NCBI GenBank assembly: GCA_002343545.1
Contig: DDRA01000183.1
Location: forward strand, 7,358-30,545
DNA: 23,188 bases
Source of the DNA: Bacteriovoracaceae bacterium UBA2428
GTDB taxonomy: Bacteria; Bdellovibrionota; UBA2428
Reading direction: 5' to 3'
Shown: positions 1 to 8,339 of the stretch, one piece after another
Numbering within the stretch: the first letter of the stretch is position 1
Layout: the number at the start of each line of letters is the position of its first letter
Program-made: the position numbers and the translations under genes
The notes under the pieces: model-generated
Database searches by the model: none
Seen by the model: only the letters and a program-made list of their open reading frames with translations
Told to the model about the DNA's origin: nothing

Positions 1-1
1 C

Positions 2-454
2 ATGCGCGAAGTCGGCGCCAACCTCGACCCCATCGAGGGCTTCGTGCGCCGGGTCGCGGACGGCGCTCCGGTCGACGCGGCCCTCCGCGGCGGCGAGGTC
101 CCGCCTTTCGTCGCCGATTTCGTTCGGACCTCCCTCGCCCAGTCGCTCGACCCCCTTCACGCCACGGCGGCGGCTTTTCTCTACGGTCGCGAAGACGTCA
201 TTCCCGAAATGTTCGGGCGCATTCTCCACGGAATCGAGATAGAACTCGGCGCCCGCTGCGAAAGTTTTCGTCTGTACCTGAAACGCCACATCGAGATCGA
301 CGCGAACGCGCACGCGCCGATGGCGCGCGAGCTCCTGGGACGACTCGGAGGTCAGGATCCCGCCCGATGGAACGAAGCCTTCCGCGCGGCCGAGCGCGCC
401 CTCGAGGCCCGCGGCGCCCTTTGGGATGCCATCCTGGCCGACGAAGGGGCGTGA
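2..454 (+). CDS. DUF3050 family protein (haem-oxygenase-like), 3' part only
   Basis: The open frame runs from the window edge to a TGA at 452-454 and gives 150 residues. DUF3050 proteins are usually over 200 residues, so the 5' end is probably outside the window and the ATG at base 2 is probably internal. The family signature is visible: a GREDVIPEMF segment near residues 62-71, and a helix with HIEIDANAHAPMA near 95-107 whose H95, D99 and H104 fit the metal ligands of haem-oxygenase-like iron oxidases. The protein has no signal peptide in the visible part and should be cytoplasmic. The substrate is unknown. Family assignment is from recalled motifs. Confidence 0.8.
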   Translation: MREVGANLDPIEGFVRRVADGAPVDAALRGGEVPPFVADFVRTSLAQSLDPLHATAAAFLYGREDVIPEMFGRILHGIEIELGARCESFRLYLKRHIEIDANAHAPMARELLGRLGGQDPARWNEAFRAAERALEARGALWDAILADEGA

Positions 455-466
455 CGTTTTCGTCAC
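451..466. repeat. Perfect inverted repeat over the DUF3050 stop codon
   Basis: GTGACG, a TTTT loop and CGTCAC form a perfect 6-bp stem. The stop codon TGA (452-454) lies inside the left arm. No T-run follows, so it is not a textbook intrinsic terminator, but it sits exactly where the upstream transcript would end. The rest of the 123-base gap up to 577 holds only the ribosome binding site of the next gene. Confidence 0.4.
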
Positions 467-577
467 CACGGATCTTTCCACACTCTTTCCAACTTTGTGG
501 CGTTAGCTCGAGCGCATCGATTCCGAAGCGTGAATCGACGGGCCGGATACGGATGCCGACCCTCACAAGGAGGAACC

Positions 578-1165
578 ATGAAACCTAAACTCGGACTTTT
601 GCTGGCGTTCGCGATGCCCGCCCTGCCCGCGCTCGCCGAAACGTCGGTCGAACAGGAGCTCGTCGAAACACTCGCACGCCCCGAACGCGATGGCCCCGGC
701 GCGCGCCGGCCCGACCGGCCGGGCCGGCCGGATCGTCGAGCTCCCGATCGACGCCGCTCCCAACGTCCGACGCTTCCGGCGGCTTGCCGCGAGATCAAGC
801 CCACGGACGCCCAAAAAGCCGCGATCCGCGATGCCCTCGTCCAACATCGACGCGACGGTATCGCCCTCGCCGCCGCCCTGAAGACCGCGCATCTCGACCT
901 CGCGACGACTCTGGCCAATCCCTCTTCCACGCGCGAGCAAGCGAACGCCGCCGCCACCAAAGTGAGCGAGGCCCTAGGCGACGTGGCGGAAGCGCGGTCT
1001 TCCCTCAAGCTCGACATCCTCTACAACGTCCTCACGACGGAACAGCGGGAACCCGCGCTCAAGTGCCTCCACGCCATGAAGCCGGGCCATCGACGTGGAC
1101 AAGGCCGTTCCGAGCGACGTGACCACCGCGGCGGTGAACGTCGCGAACATCACCGCCGTCCTTAG
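578..1165 (+). CDS. Spy/CpxP-like periplasmic protein
   Basis: 195 residues. The start at 578 is set by AAGGAGG at 567-573 and is followed by a clear signal peptide ending ALPALA near residue 20. Residues 35-66 are an Arg/Pro/Asp-rich low-complexity stretch. Residues 70-165 are helical and end in ILYNVLTTEQRE, matching the LTxxQ motif of Spy/CpxP/ZraP-type chaperones. C70 and C163 bracket the helical core and could form a disulphide. The tail (170-195) is rich in Arg, His and Gly, as in metal-responsive members. The likely role is envelope-stress chaperoning or metal buffering in the periplasm. The tail could instead result from a frameshift near 1085, since another frame stays open there, but the Arg/His-rich composition matches the earlier linker in this frame. 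Confidence 0.75.
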   Translation: MKPKLGLLLAFAMPALPALAETSVEQELVETLARPERDGPGARRPDRPGRPDRRAPDRRRSQRPTLPAACREIKPTDAQKAAIRDALVQHRRDGIALAAALKTAHLDLATTLANPSSTREQANAAATKVSEALGDVAEARSSLKLDILYNVLTTEQREPALKCLHAMKPGHRRGQGRSERRDHRGGERREHHRRP

Positions 1166-1341
1166 GTCCCCCAAACCCGGGGCTCGGAACCCTTGTCACT
1201 TGCCACGAAGCGCGACATCCTCCGAGCTCCGGGGTCCCCTTTTCAACGCACCGGATCTCTTTCGCCTTACAATAACTTTCATGCGACCCCATGTCCGAAG
1301 CGTCACTGGACTCTTCGTCCTTCTCAAGTAAAACGCCAGGC

Positions 1342-2982
1342 GTGATCAAAAATCTCGTTGCCATCACCCTGCTTGCTTCGATCCAAGTCCCGGCGCTCGC
1401 GAACCGCGCGCTCACCGAGGCCGAACGCCTCGCGGACTTCAACCAACTCGTCTACCGGATCGAGTCGAACTACGGCCCCCTCAAGCTGAAGCCCACGTCG
1501 ATTGGCCTCGACATGGAGCACCTCAAAGCGCGCTACCGCGACGAAGTCGTGAAGGCGCGAACGAACGGCGAGTTTTATTACACGATCGTGCGCTTCGTCG
1601 CCGAGTTCAAGGACGGGCACTTCGGCGCGCAAGTCCCCACGACCCGCCGGGCGGCGCTGCCCTTCTCGACGGATCTCGTCGAAGGCAAAGTCCTCATCGA
1701 CCAAATCGAGCGGACGATGCTCCCGGAACTGATTTTCCCGTACGAACGCGGCGACGAAGTCATCGAAATGGGTGGCCGCTCGGCCCCGCAGCTTTTGGAC
1801 TTTCTTTCTCGCCATGTGAGCTCGGGATACGAGCTCAGCGCGCGTCGCACGGCCGCCATGATGTTTACCGTGCGCTCGGGCGCCATCGTCCCCGTGCCGG
1901 AAGGCAAGGTTCTCATCAAGATCCGTCGGGTCTCGGGAGAAATCGGAGAAGTTTCGCTCCCCTGGATCCACACCGGCGACGCCATCGACGAGGACGTGCT
2001 TCCCGATTTCGGCGACGCCCCCAAAATTTTCTCCACGAAGTTCCCCCTCGTCCCGAAGGTCATCGCGGACCTCGGCAATCTTTCGATCCGTGACGATCTC
2101 GTCGCGATCCTCGGCCCCGAACGCCTTGAGCGTTCCTACCGTTGCTCCGGCCTCACGCGCATCGAACCGCCCGAGGGTGCGAAGCCCATCCAACTCACTC
2201 CCTTCGTGGCTTACACTTACCCCACGGCGAAGGGCGAAGTCGGTTACCTTCGCCTTCCGCACTACATGCCGCAGGGTCCCTCGGGCGAACCCCTCTTCGA
2301 GGAATACCTTTCTCGCTACACGCATGTCGTACGCCAACTCGAAGCCCGTACCGTCGGCCTCGTCATCGACCAGGACCACAATTGCGGCGGCAGCGTGGAC
2401 TACCTCGAATCCATCGCGGGCCTCTTCGTCGAGCAGCCTCATTCAGGGCTGGAATTCCAGTTCCTCGCGAACAAGGAAAGCTTCCTTAGCTTCAACCAAG
2501 CTCTCGGCCAGACGCCGGCCGGCACGCTCGAGCATGGCCTCGTCAAGAACCTCGTCGACCTCACGCGGACGGCTTGGAACCGCGGAGATTTCCTCACGGA
2601 GAAGTCCACCTTCCACCCCGGGGAAAAGTTGTACCCCTCGCCCTACCGCTACACGAAGCCCGTCATCGTCTTGATCGACGAGCTGTCGGGATCGGGCGGC
2701 GATGCCTTCCCGGCCATGATGCAAGGCCTCGGACGCGCCAAGCTCGTGGGGACGCGAACCTCGGGACTCGGCGGTCACGTCAACGCGCAGGCGCCGCTCA
2801 ACTACAGCGGCATCGCTTACCGGATGACGCGTTCGCTCTTCTTCCACCCGAACGGGACGCCGATCGAGAACAACGGCGCGACGCCGGATTTTCCCTACGC
2901 CATCACGCGAGACGACTTCGTGAACGGCTACCGGGCTTATCGCGAGTTCTACACGCAGAAGTTGCTCGAGCAGATTCCGTAA
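1342..2982 (+). CDS. Secreted S41-family (C-terminal processing/tricorn-like) peptidase
   Basis: I chose GTG 1342 because it puts a signal peptide (cleavage after ALA, residue 20) right at the N-terminus; an upstream ATG at 1291 is in frame but adds 17 unlikely residues. The protein is 546 residues. Residues 22-100 form a helical N-terminal domain ending in FKDGHFG, with H93 in the place of the conserved S41 histidine. Residues about 125-190 look like a PDZ-like segment (ERGDEVIEMGG). The protease core begins near residue 300 with GEVGYLRLPHY and DQDHNCGG. The nucleophile is S451 in ELSGSGGDAFP. The CtpA-type lysine expected about 25 residues later (FGKG) is absent: the matching segment reads SGLGG. 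This points to a tricorn/S41B-type site rather than a Ser-Lys dyad. It is convergent with the next gene, 24 bases apart. Confidence 0.85.
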   Translation: MIKNLVAITLLASIQVPALANRALTEAERLADFNQLVYRIESNYGPLKLKPTSIGLDMEHLKARYRDEVVKARTNGEFYYTIVRFVAEFKDGHFGAQVPTTRRAALPFSTDLVEGKVLIDQIERTMLPELIFPYERGDEVIEMGGRSAPQLLDFLSRHVSSGYELSARRTAAMMFTVRSGAIVPVPEGKVLIKIRRVSGEIGEVSLPWIHTGDAIDEDVLPDFGDAPKIFSTKFPLVPKVIADLGNLSIRDDLVAILGPERLERSYRCSGLTRIEPPEGAKPIQLTPFVAYTYPTAKGEVGYLRLPHYMPQGPSGEPLFEEYLSRYTHVVRQLEARTVGLVIDQDHNCGGSVDYLESIAGLFVEQPHSGLEFQFLANKESFLSFNQALGQTPAGTLEHGLVKNLVDLTRTAWNRGDFLTEKSTFHPGEKLYPSPYRYTKPVIVLIDELSGSGGDAFPAMMQGLGRAKLVGTRTSGLGGHVNAQAPLNYSGIAYRMTRSLFFHPNGTPIENNGATPDFPYAITRDDFVNGYRAYREFYTQKLLEQIP

Positions 2983-3006
2983 CGCGCGCGACCGAATTAC
3001 GCCCCC

Positions 3007-6000
3007 TCAGGGCTCGCAGAGCTTCGCCGCGAAGCGGCCCTGGAACGCGGCGCAGTTCTGCAGAACCTCGTCGGCGTCGAGCGCCCGATCGTAGACGGAA
3101 ATCACCGCCATATCGCCCCGGAAGGGGTACGTGTTATTGAGCATCGTTCCGATCTCGAGCGGCGCCGCCGGCGCGGAAGTCATCGTGGCCCCCGCCGTGG
3201 TCAGTGCGCGATCCAGGCGTCCGTCGATGTAGTAACGAAGGCTCTTCGTCGCGGCATGGAAAGTCACGGCGACGTTCGACCACTCGGCCGGCGGGAGCGA
3301 CGTGGTCGAGGAGTTCGACCAGCTTTCGTTGGCCCCGCTCACGTAGAGCGAAGGTTTGAGCGTATTCGCGTCGAAGGCGAGCAGGTAGTTATAGGGGTTC
3401 GACCCTTTGCCCATGAGCGCCTGGTAGCCCGAGTTCCCGCCGACGCCCGCCGGCCGAACCCAAAGCTGGATACTCACGCCGTTCGCGACGGTCAGCGCCG
3501 GATTCGCGGCGAAGCTCAGGTAATCCGCGTTCGGCTGCGCCGCGTAGCCGTCGAAACTCAACCGGTAGGGATCATCCACGGCGCCGCTCCCGTTCCATCC
3601 GCTCGAGGCCCCGCAACCCGTGAAGTTCGTCAGCGGGCCGAGAAGCTGATTGTCGGACAGGTCCTTCCACGACGTAAGCGCGCATCCCGCCGCCGGCGGG
3701 CCGAGCCCGTCCGCGAGCTCCGCGTCGAGATGAAGGATGTTCCCGTCGAGGACCCGCGGAGGCGTCGCGCGGTACTTGGGCCGAGTTTTCGCGGCCAGTG
3801 CCGCGATGGAAGCCGCGTCGGCCGTTTCGTAAATTCTGAGGTCGCCGATCTCTCCGGTCCATCCGTCGCCGCCCGAGGCCGTCGCGCCCAGCAGGAGACT
3901 CGTCGAGCCCGCGAGGTCTCCCTCGTAGTTTCGCTCGCAGCTGAGCGCGCCGTTAACGTAGAACTTGAGACTTTTGTCCGCGTCCTTCACGTGCGCGCCC
4001 AAGTGCACCCACTCGTTCTCCAAGATGGGCGTGCTCGACGAACATCCCGCCACCCCGGACCCGATTTCCCTCACTTGCTCCGGCGTCAGGACGGTATCGA
4101 AGAGCGCAACTTCGTCCAGGCGCCCCTGGAAGCCGTACGTATGGCCGATCATCGTTCCGATCTCGAGGGGACTCGACGCGCACGTTTCGACGTTTGATCC
4201 ACCCGTGGTGTAACTGCCCGCCGCCTCGCCGTTGACGTAGTATCGGAGCGACTTCGTCGCCGGGTCGAAGGTCGCGGCCACGTGATTCCAAGCGTTCAGC
4301 GTCGCCGCGACGGTCGCGCGATTTGCCCACGAAGCGTTCGCCGTGCTCATGTAAAGAGAAGGATAAAGGGTCCCGTTGTCGAGAACGAAGAGATAGCAAT
4401 AGTTCGGATTGCCCGACCCCTTCCCGAGGATAGCCCGATAACTCGTCGAGCTCGTCGGGTAGATCCAGGCCGAAACACTGAACCCCGACGGAAAGTTCAG
4501 GTGGTTCGAGTGCGCGACGTCGACGTAACTCGCCCCGTTGCTCGCGAAGCCCGCCGCGCGACCTCCCCCGAGTTGGGAGGAAGCCGCCAGCGCGCGCGCC
4601 ACCCCCGCCGAGAAAGTCCCGTGCAGACCGAGGGACGACGTATCCGCGGCCCCCGAAACCGCCGCACTTTCCTCGAAGCGCCAGTACCCTTTCGGATTCC
4701 GCCCGAGCACGACGTCTTCGTAGGTACCCGCGAGGCCCCCCACTCCAACCTGATAGTGGCCATCCGTGCTCTGCCGCACGACGAAGCCGCCGCCGCTCTC
4801 GCCGCCGTTGCCGAAAAGATGGGCCTTCGCGACTTCGCGATCACCCGCCTTAACCCAGGCGCTCACCATGAACTCGCTACGCGCGCTCAGCCCCGCGCCG
4901 AAATCCACGCGATCGCCGCTCGGACCGTGGAAGGCCAAAGCGTAGGGGGAGGCCAAGCTGCCGTCACCGACCCATCCTCGCGTCCAGAGGCCCGAACGGA
5001 GGACGCCGTCCCACGATGACCCGAGGAGACTTAAGTTCTTCCACACGCCCCCGAAGGGGCCGTTCGACGCGTTCGACAGGAGATTCGCGAAAGACGCATC
5101 GAACTCGGCGATCAACCCGACCCGCGCGTAGCCCAGGGCCACGTCGACGACGAAAATCTCCTCGTCCGACCGTTCACCGAACCACGTACCGGTGACTTTG
5201 AACTCGAAAGGCCCTTGGAGATCCGCGTCGGGAGTCCAACTCAGCGTTCCGGTCGAAGTTCCGAAGACGAGCCCGCCGAGCGTTCCGCAGTCCGCGCCCG
5301 CCACCACCGCTCCGTCGACGACCCGATCAAATCGACACGAGTAGACCATGGCATCATCGGACCCGCTTACGACGTTATCGAGATCAATCGCCGGGTTCAT
5401 CGCTTGTCCGGCCGTCACGAAGTGGGCGGGAAACCCGCGGTTCGCGATCGTCGTCAGGACCGGCGCCGGACGCGTCGTCGCCGACGCCGTGGCCGAGGTC
5501 GTCGTCACGACTCCGAGAGCATCCGTCGCCTGCACCTTGAAGGTATAGGCCGTGTTGGGTTCCAAATCCGAAACCGTCACGGAAGACGCTCCGGCGAGCG
5601 CGGTTTTCCGCAGGATCGCGCCACTCGGGGTTTGCTGAAAGACAAGAAAGTTGGCCGCATCGGCATTGGCCAGCCAGCGCACGCGCAGACTCGTACTGCG
5701 AACTTCGTCGATCGAATCGATGCCCGCGAACTCGAGGGGCGTCACGCCGGTCCCCAAGAAACCCATCGACGAAACGTAGGTCGAATCGAGGGAACTGATG
5801 GAGTAGCCCACCGAAAGTGCGTTCGAGAAGGCTCCGCCGAGAGTTGGCGCGAAGCGAACGGTCGCGGCGCAGCCTTCTTTCGGTGCCAGCACCGCGGGAC
5901 AGTCGTGACCGATGAGCGAGTACTGGCTGTTCGTCGCGGAGACGGACGTGACGCGAACTTCGAGCCGGGAAACGTTCTTGATGGCGATCACGGCTTCGGC

Positions 6001-6219
6001 CGAATCCGCGTTCGCGCGCACCCGGCCGAAATCGTAGGTCGACGGCGAGAAAGCGATGGCCGAGTTTCCGACCTCGCCCTCGGCCGACTCGACCTTTCCC
6101 GCCGTTCCGATATTCAGGAAGGTATCCAAAGGCAACGAAGGCTTGCACGCCGACAACAAGACAAACGCCCCGGCCCCTCGCAACGTCGCTTTCACCTTTC
6201 GTCCCATCGCCACCGACAC
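3007..6219 (-). CDS. Large lipoprotein with ASH-like, FN3 and LamG jellyroll domains
   Basis: 1070 residues counted from GTG 6219; GTG 6213 is better spaced from the GAGGG that overlaps the upstream stop, and ATG 6207 is also possible. A lipobox LLSAC gives lipidation at C25. Domains in order: an ASPM/SPD-2/Hydin-like beta domain (about 52-158, ending FLGTGV), a fibronectin type III-like domain (163-250), a putative Ig-like segment (255-360, with GTLSWTPDADLQG), then LamG/concanavalin-A-like folds (about 365-810 and 820-1055). A second LamG module (about 498-726) appears inserted inside the first. The protein should be anchored in a membrane with its sugar- or protein-binding jellyrolls exposed, probably as an adhesin or binding subunit. 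It is the last gene of the six-gene unit, starting 4 bases after the barrel gene. Confidence 0.88.
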   Translation of the reverse strand: MSVAMGRKVKATLRGAGAFVLLSACKPSLPLDTFLNIGTAGKVESAEGEVGNSAIAFSPSTYDFGRVRANADSAEAVIAIKNVSRLEVRVTSVSATNSQYSLIGHDCPAVLAPKEGCAATVRFAPTLGGAFSNALSVGYSISSLDSTYVSSMGFLGTGVTPLEFAGIDSIDEVRSTSLRVRWLANADAANFLVFQQTPSGAILRKTALAGASSVTVSDLEPNTAYTFKVQATDALGVVTTTSATASATTRPAPVLTTIANRGFPAHFVTAGQAMNPAIDLDNVVSGSDDAMVYSCRFDRVVDGAVVAGADCGTLGGLVFGTSTGTLSWTPDADLQGPFEFKVTGTWFGERSDEEIFVVDVALGYARVGLIAEFDASFANLLSNASNGPFGGVWKNLSLLGSSWDGVLRSGLWTRGWVGDGSLASPYALAFHGPSGDRVDFGAGLSARSEFMVSAWVKAGDREVAKAHLFGNGGESGGGFVVRQSTDGHYQVGVGGLAGTYEDVVLGRNPKGYWRFEESAAVSGAADTSSLGLHGTFSAGVARALAASSQLGGGRAAGFASNGASYVDVAHSNHLNFPSGFSVSAWIYPTSSTSYRAILGKGSGNPNYCYLFVLDNGTLYPSLYMSTANASWANRATVAATLNAWNHVAATFDPATKSLRYYVNGEAAGSYTTGGSNVETCASSPLEIGTMIGHTYGFQGRLDEVALFDTVLTPEQVREIGSGVAGCSSSTPILENEWVHLGAHVKDADKSLKFYVNGALSCERNYEGDLAGSTSLLLGATASGGDGWTGEIGDLRIYETADAASIAALAAKTRPKYRATPPRVLDGNILHLDAELADGLGPPAAGCALTSWKDLSDNQLLGPLTNFTGCGASSGWNGSGAVDDPYRLSFDGYAAQPNADYLSFAANPALTVANGVSIQLWVRPAGVGGNSGYQALMGKGSNPYNYLLAFDANTLKPSLYVSGANESWSNSSTTSLPPAEWSNVAVTFHAATKSLRYYIDGRLDRALTTAGATMTSAPAAPLEIGTMLNNTYPFRGDMAVISVYDRALDADEVLQNCAAFQGRFAAKLCEP
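4042..4728 (-). other. LamG module nested within another LamG domain
   Basis: This stretch codes for residues about 498-726 of the lipoprotein. It starts with the usual opening of a LamG module (VVLGRNPKGYWRFEES) and ends with LDEVALFDTVLTPEQV. The parent domain's first half (SEFMVSAWVKAGD, near 448-460) lies before it. Its second half (NEWVHLGAHVKDADKSLKFYVNG, near 735-757) lies directly after it. The inserted module closely resembles the C-terminal LamG of the same protein (residues about 905-1047, coded at 3079-3507): both have ILGKGSGNP/LMGKGSNP, PSLY, KSLRYY and PLEIGTM at matching spacing. Confidence 0.6.
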
Positions 6220-6223
6220 GCCC

Positions 6224-6844
6224 TCAGTAGGACCAACCGACGCCCGCGAAGACGCCCCTAATGCTCGTCGTTTCGCCGAGGTAGTAGCCCAGGCGCGCGT
6301 TGGCCATCAGCGCTCCGGACCCGACGTCCCAGTGCCCGCCGAGGCTCGCGTAGAAACCCGGTAAGGGGACGACGCTCGAGCCGCTCGAAAAAATGAGTTC
6401 CTCGAATCCGGCCCCGAGCGCGAAGGCGCGCCCTCGTCGTCCCTCCCGAACGAGAAACTCGCGATCTTCGATCCAGATCCTCTCGTCCCGCGCACGAGCA
6501 TTTCCCCAGAAGCGCCAAACGCCTCCGGCTCCGAGCGAGGTATAAAGATGCTGGAAGCCGTCGAGTCGAAACGAAGTTCCGAGGCGAAGTTCCACCAGCC
6601 AACGATCGGCCAGGAAAGACTCGTACCCCAACCGAAAGCCTATTCCCTGCAGACTCGAAGCGCTCGAACTCAAGCGAGCGTACTCAGATCCCAGGGCGAA
6701 ACGATGGCGGCTCTCCGAGATTTGGCGCCGAAAAGACATTTTTGCGCCGGGCTCGTCATCCGCCGCGGAGGCCGCGCCCGCGAAGCCCAGGATGACGAGC
6801 AAGGCACCGCGACTAGGCCGCGCGAGGAACTTCGACATTCTCAT
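6224..6844 (-). CDS. Predicted outer-membrane beta-barrel protein
   Basis: 206 residues from ATG 6844 (ATG 6838 is equally possible), preceded by AAGGAAGGGG. The open frame extends to 6910, but the signal peptide (GALLVILGFAGAASA, cleavage near residue 27) argues for the later start. The mature part has alternating hydrophobic and polar residues with many Gly and aromatic residues, and ends in VFAGVGWSY. A terminal aromatic is typical of BAM-inserted barrels. I estimate 8 strands from length and pattern. The start overlaps the end of the FliF/FliG-like gene by about 30 bases, and the lipoprotein gene starts 4 bases after its stop, so all three are probably translated from one message. No specific family is recognised. 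Confidence 0.8.
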   Translation of the reverse strand: MRMSKFLARPSRGALLVILGFAGAASAADDEPGAKMSFRRQISESRHRFALGSEYARLSSSASSLQGIGFRLGYESFLADRWLVELRLGTSFRLDGFQHLYTSLGAGGVWRFWGNARARDERIWIEDREFLVREGRRGRAFALGAGFEELIFSSGSSVVPLPGFYASLGGHWDVGSGALMANARLGYYLGETTSIRGVFAGVGWSY

Positions 6845-8339
6845 CGGCCCCTTCCTTCGCGTTCTTCCCGCGTGCCTGAATTTCGCGCAGAATCTCGCCC
6901 ATGACTTCACCGTCCCGGCGGATCGGGACTTTGCCGACGATCTCGCGGAGCCGGAAGACCTTTTTCTCGGGCATGAGCGACTCGAGGGTCGCCAGATACT
7001 CTTCGGGCCCCGTCCAGACCTCGGCGAGCGCCGGGGCCGAGTAACGCGCCAGGATCTCTCGCGTCTCTTCGGCGCCGAGAAGCCTGAGCCAAGTCAGACT
7101 CGGGATGCTCATCATATGATCGACCACCCGACCCGGATTCTCGAGGATCAAACGTTCGTCCTCGACGTCGACCTTATGGATCTGAAGGTTCGCAAAGAGC
7201 CGTCGGGCCGACGTGGCCGCCGAAGCGGAAGGCTGCAACGTCGTCGCCTTCGCCGGCGCGGCGGAACACTCGAGGCGTTCCCTTAGCGAAAGCCGGGAAT
7301 GCGCGCGGCGGATCGGCGAAAGCGCGTGCCAAGCCGAACGATCGCGCCTTACCCACGCCGCGAGGTCGTCGTTATTCACGGCGTCCAGCCGCAAGGCCGG
7401 ACCGACGTAGTAAGGATGCTGGTGAAAGCCAAGATCGACGGCCTCGACGCCCGCAAAGTACGAGGCGTAAGGCATGGCAAGATTCCACTGCCGCATGACC
7501 AGCCCGCGCTGCTCGAAACTCATGCGCCCCCATAGGAAGCGCGCGTAGCCGTCCAGTTCCGCCCAATAGCAGTCGGAAAGTAGGGCGACGAGGCTTTCCG
7601 CTCCGAGTTCCCGCACGACGTTGGTGTCCGCCCCCGTCGTCCCGGTCGGAGCCGCGAAAAATTCCTTGGGCGGAGGCGGCAAGGCTCCGCGACCCACGGA
7701 ATGGAGACCGTCCTCGGAAGGACGTGAGTCTCGGATTGCCTGCGCCAGCGAGGCCGCGCCGCGCGAAGCCTGACGTCCGCCCATGAGCAGACGCACCAAT
7801 GCGAACAGGAGGTAGGTCCCGACGAGGGCCGGAACGCCCTTCACGATAAGCTCGAGCAAGCGATCGAAACGCGAAGTCACTCCTTCGAAAAGCTGGCGAA
7901 GTTCCGCGGCGGCCTCGTTCGTCGGCTTCGTTGCTTTCTCCCCGCCGAGGGCGACCAGATCGGGGGGCGTTCGCTCGAGGCGCACGCGCAACCCGCGCAC
8001 CCCCGAGAGAACCTGCCGACGAAGCATCGTCTCGAGCGAAGGCGGAAAAGGGTCCAGCGAACTGTTCACGACCACGTCGACCGATTCGATATCGTTCCAG
8101 TCGATCCTCTTTTCGTCGATCAGACCCGAGACGTTGAGTCCGACCCCCGGCAGCTCGGCCGGTGACTCCCGAAAGCGGATGTTCACGAAGACCTGCGCCT
8201 TCGGGTCGATGGCCCGGACCACGTTCAGGAACTTCTCCTGGACCCGCGTCTCCAGATCGATACGGGCCCGGACGGATGCCAGCGCCACGCCACCCCAACA
8301 CACCGAGAGGACCAAAAGTTTGCGTAGGACGAAAGTCAT
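6813..8339 (-). CDS. Single-pass membrane protein with FliF-like periplasmic and FliG-like cytoplasmic halves (tentative)
   Basis: 508 residues; ATG 8339 overlaps the MotB-like stop by 4 bases. There is a signal peptide or first membrane segment (residues 5-22). Residues 25-125 form a periplasmic domain: DLETRVQEKFLNVV, then a variable loop, then IESVDVVVNSSL and a helix. This resembles the C-terminal ring-building part of FliF. A membrane helix follows at about 163-187. The cytoplasmic part has a Pro/Ala-rich linker (200-240) and two helical regions (245-360 and 385-490). The first (SLVALLSDCYWAELDGYARF) and the last (VDHMMSIPSLTWLRLLGA) have the cadence of FliG middle and C-terminal repeats. 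This likeness is by eye only. Its place between a stator pair and an outer-membrane barrel fits a rotor- or scaffold-like subunit. It could equally be an unrelated coiled scaffold. Confidence 0.8.
   Translation of the reverse strand: MTFVLRKLLVLSVCWGGVALASVRARIDLETRVQEKFLNVVRAIDPKAQVFVNIRFRESPAELPGVGLNVSGLIDEKRIDWNDIESVDVVVNSSLDPFPPSLETMLRRQVLSGVRGLRVRLERTPPDLVALGGEKATKPTNEAAAELRQLFEGVTSRFDRLLELIVKGVPALVGTYLLFALVRLLMGGRQASRGAASLAQAIRDSRPSEDGLHSVGRGALPPPPKEFFAAPTGTTGADTNVVRELGAESLVALLSDCYWAELDGYARFLWGRMSFEQRGLVMRQWNLAMPYASYFAGVEAVDLGFHQHPYYVGPALRLDAVNNDDLAAWVRRDRSAWHALSPIRRAHSRLSLRERLECSAAPAKATTLQPSASAATSARRLFANLQIHKVDVEDERLILENPGRVVDHMMSIPSLTWLRLLGAEETREILARYSAPALAEVWTGPEEYLATLESLMPEKKVFRLREIVGKVPIRRDGEVMGEILREIQARGKNAKEGADENVEVPRAA

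Noticed and set aside
1268..1273. TACAAT as a -10 box for the S41 peptidase gene
   Set aside because: It is one base from consensus and well placed, but no acceptable -35 hexamer lies 16-18 bases upstream, so I do not list it as a promoter.
1281..1331. Short reading frame of 16 codons upstream of the S41 peptidase
   Set aside because: It starts with ATG and has a hydrophobic end, but lacks a ribosome binding site and is more likely part of the leader.
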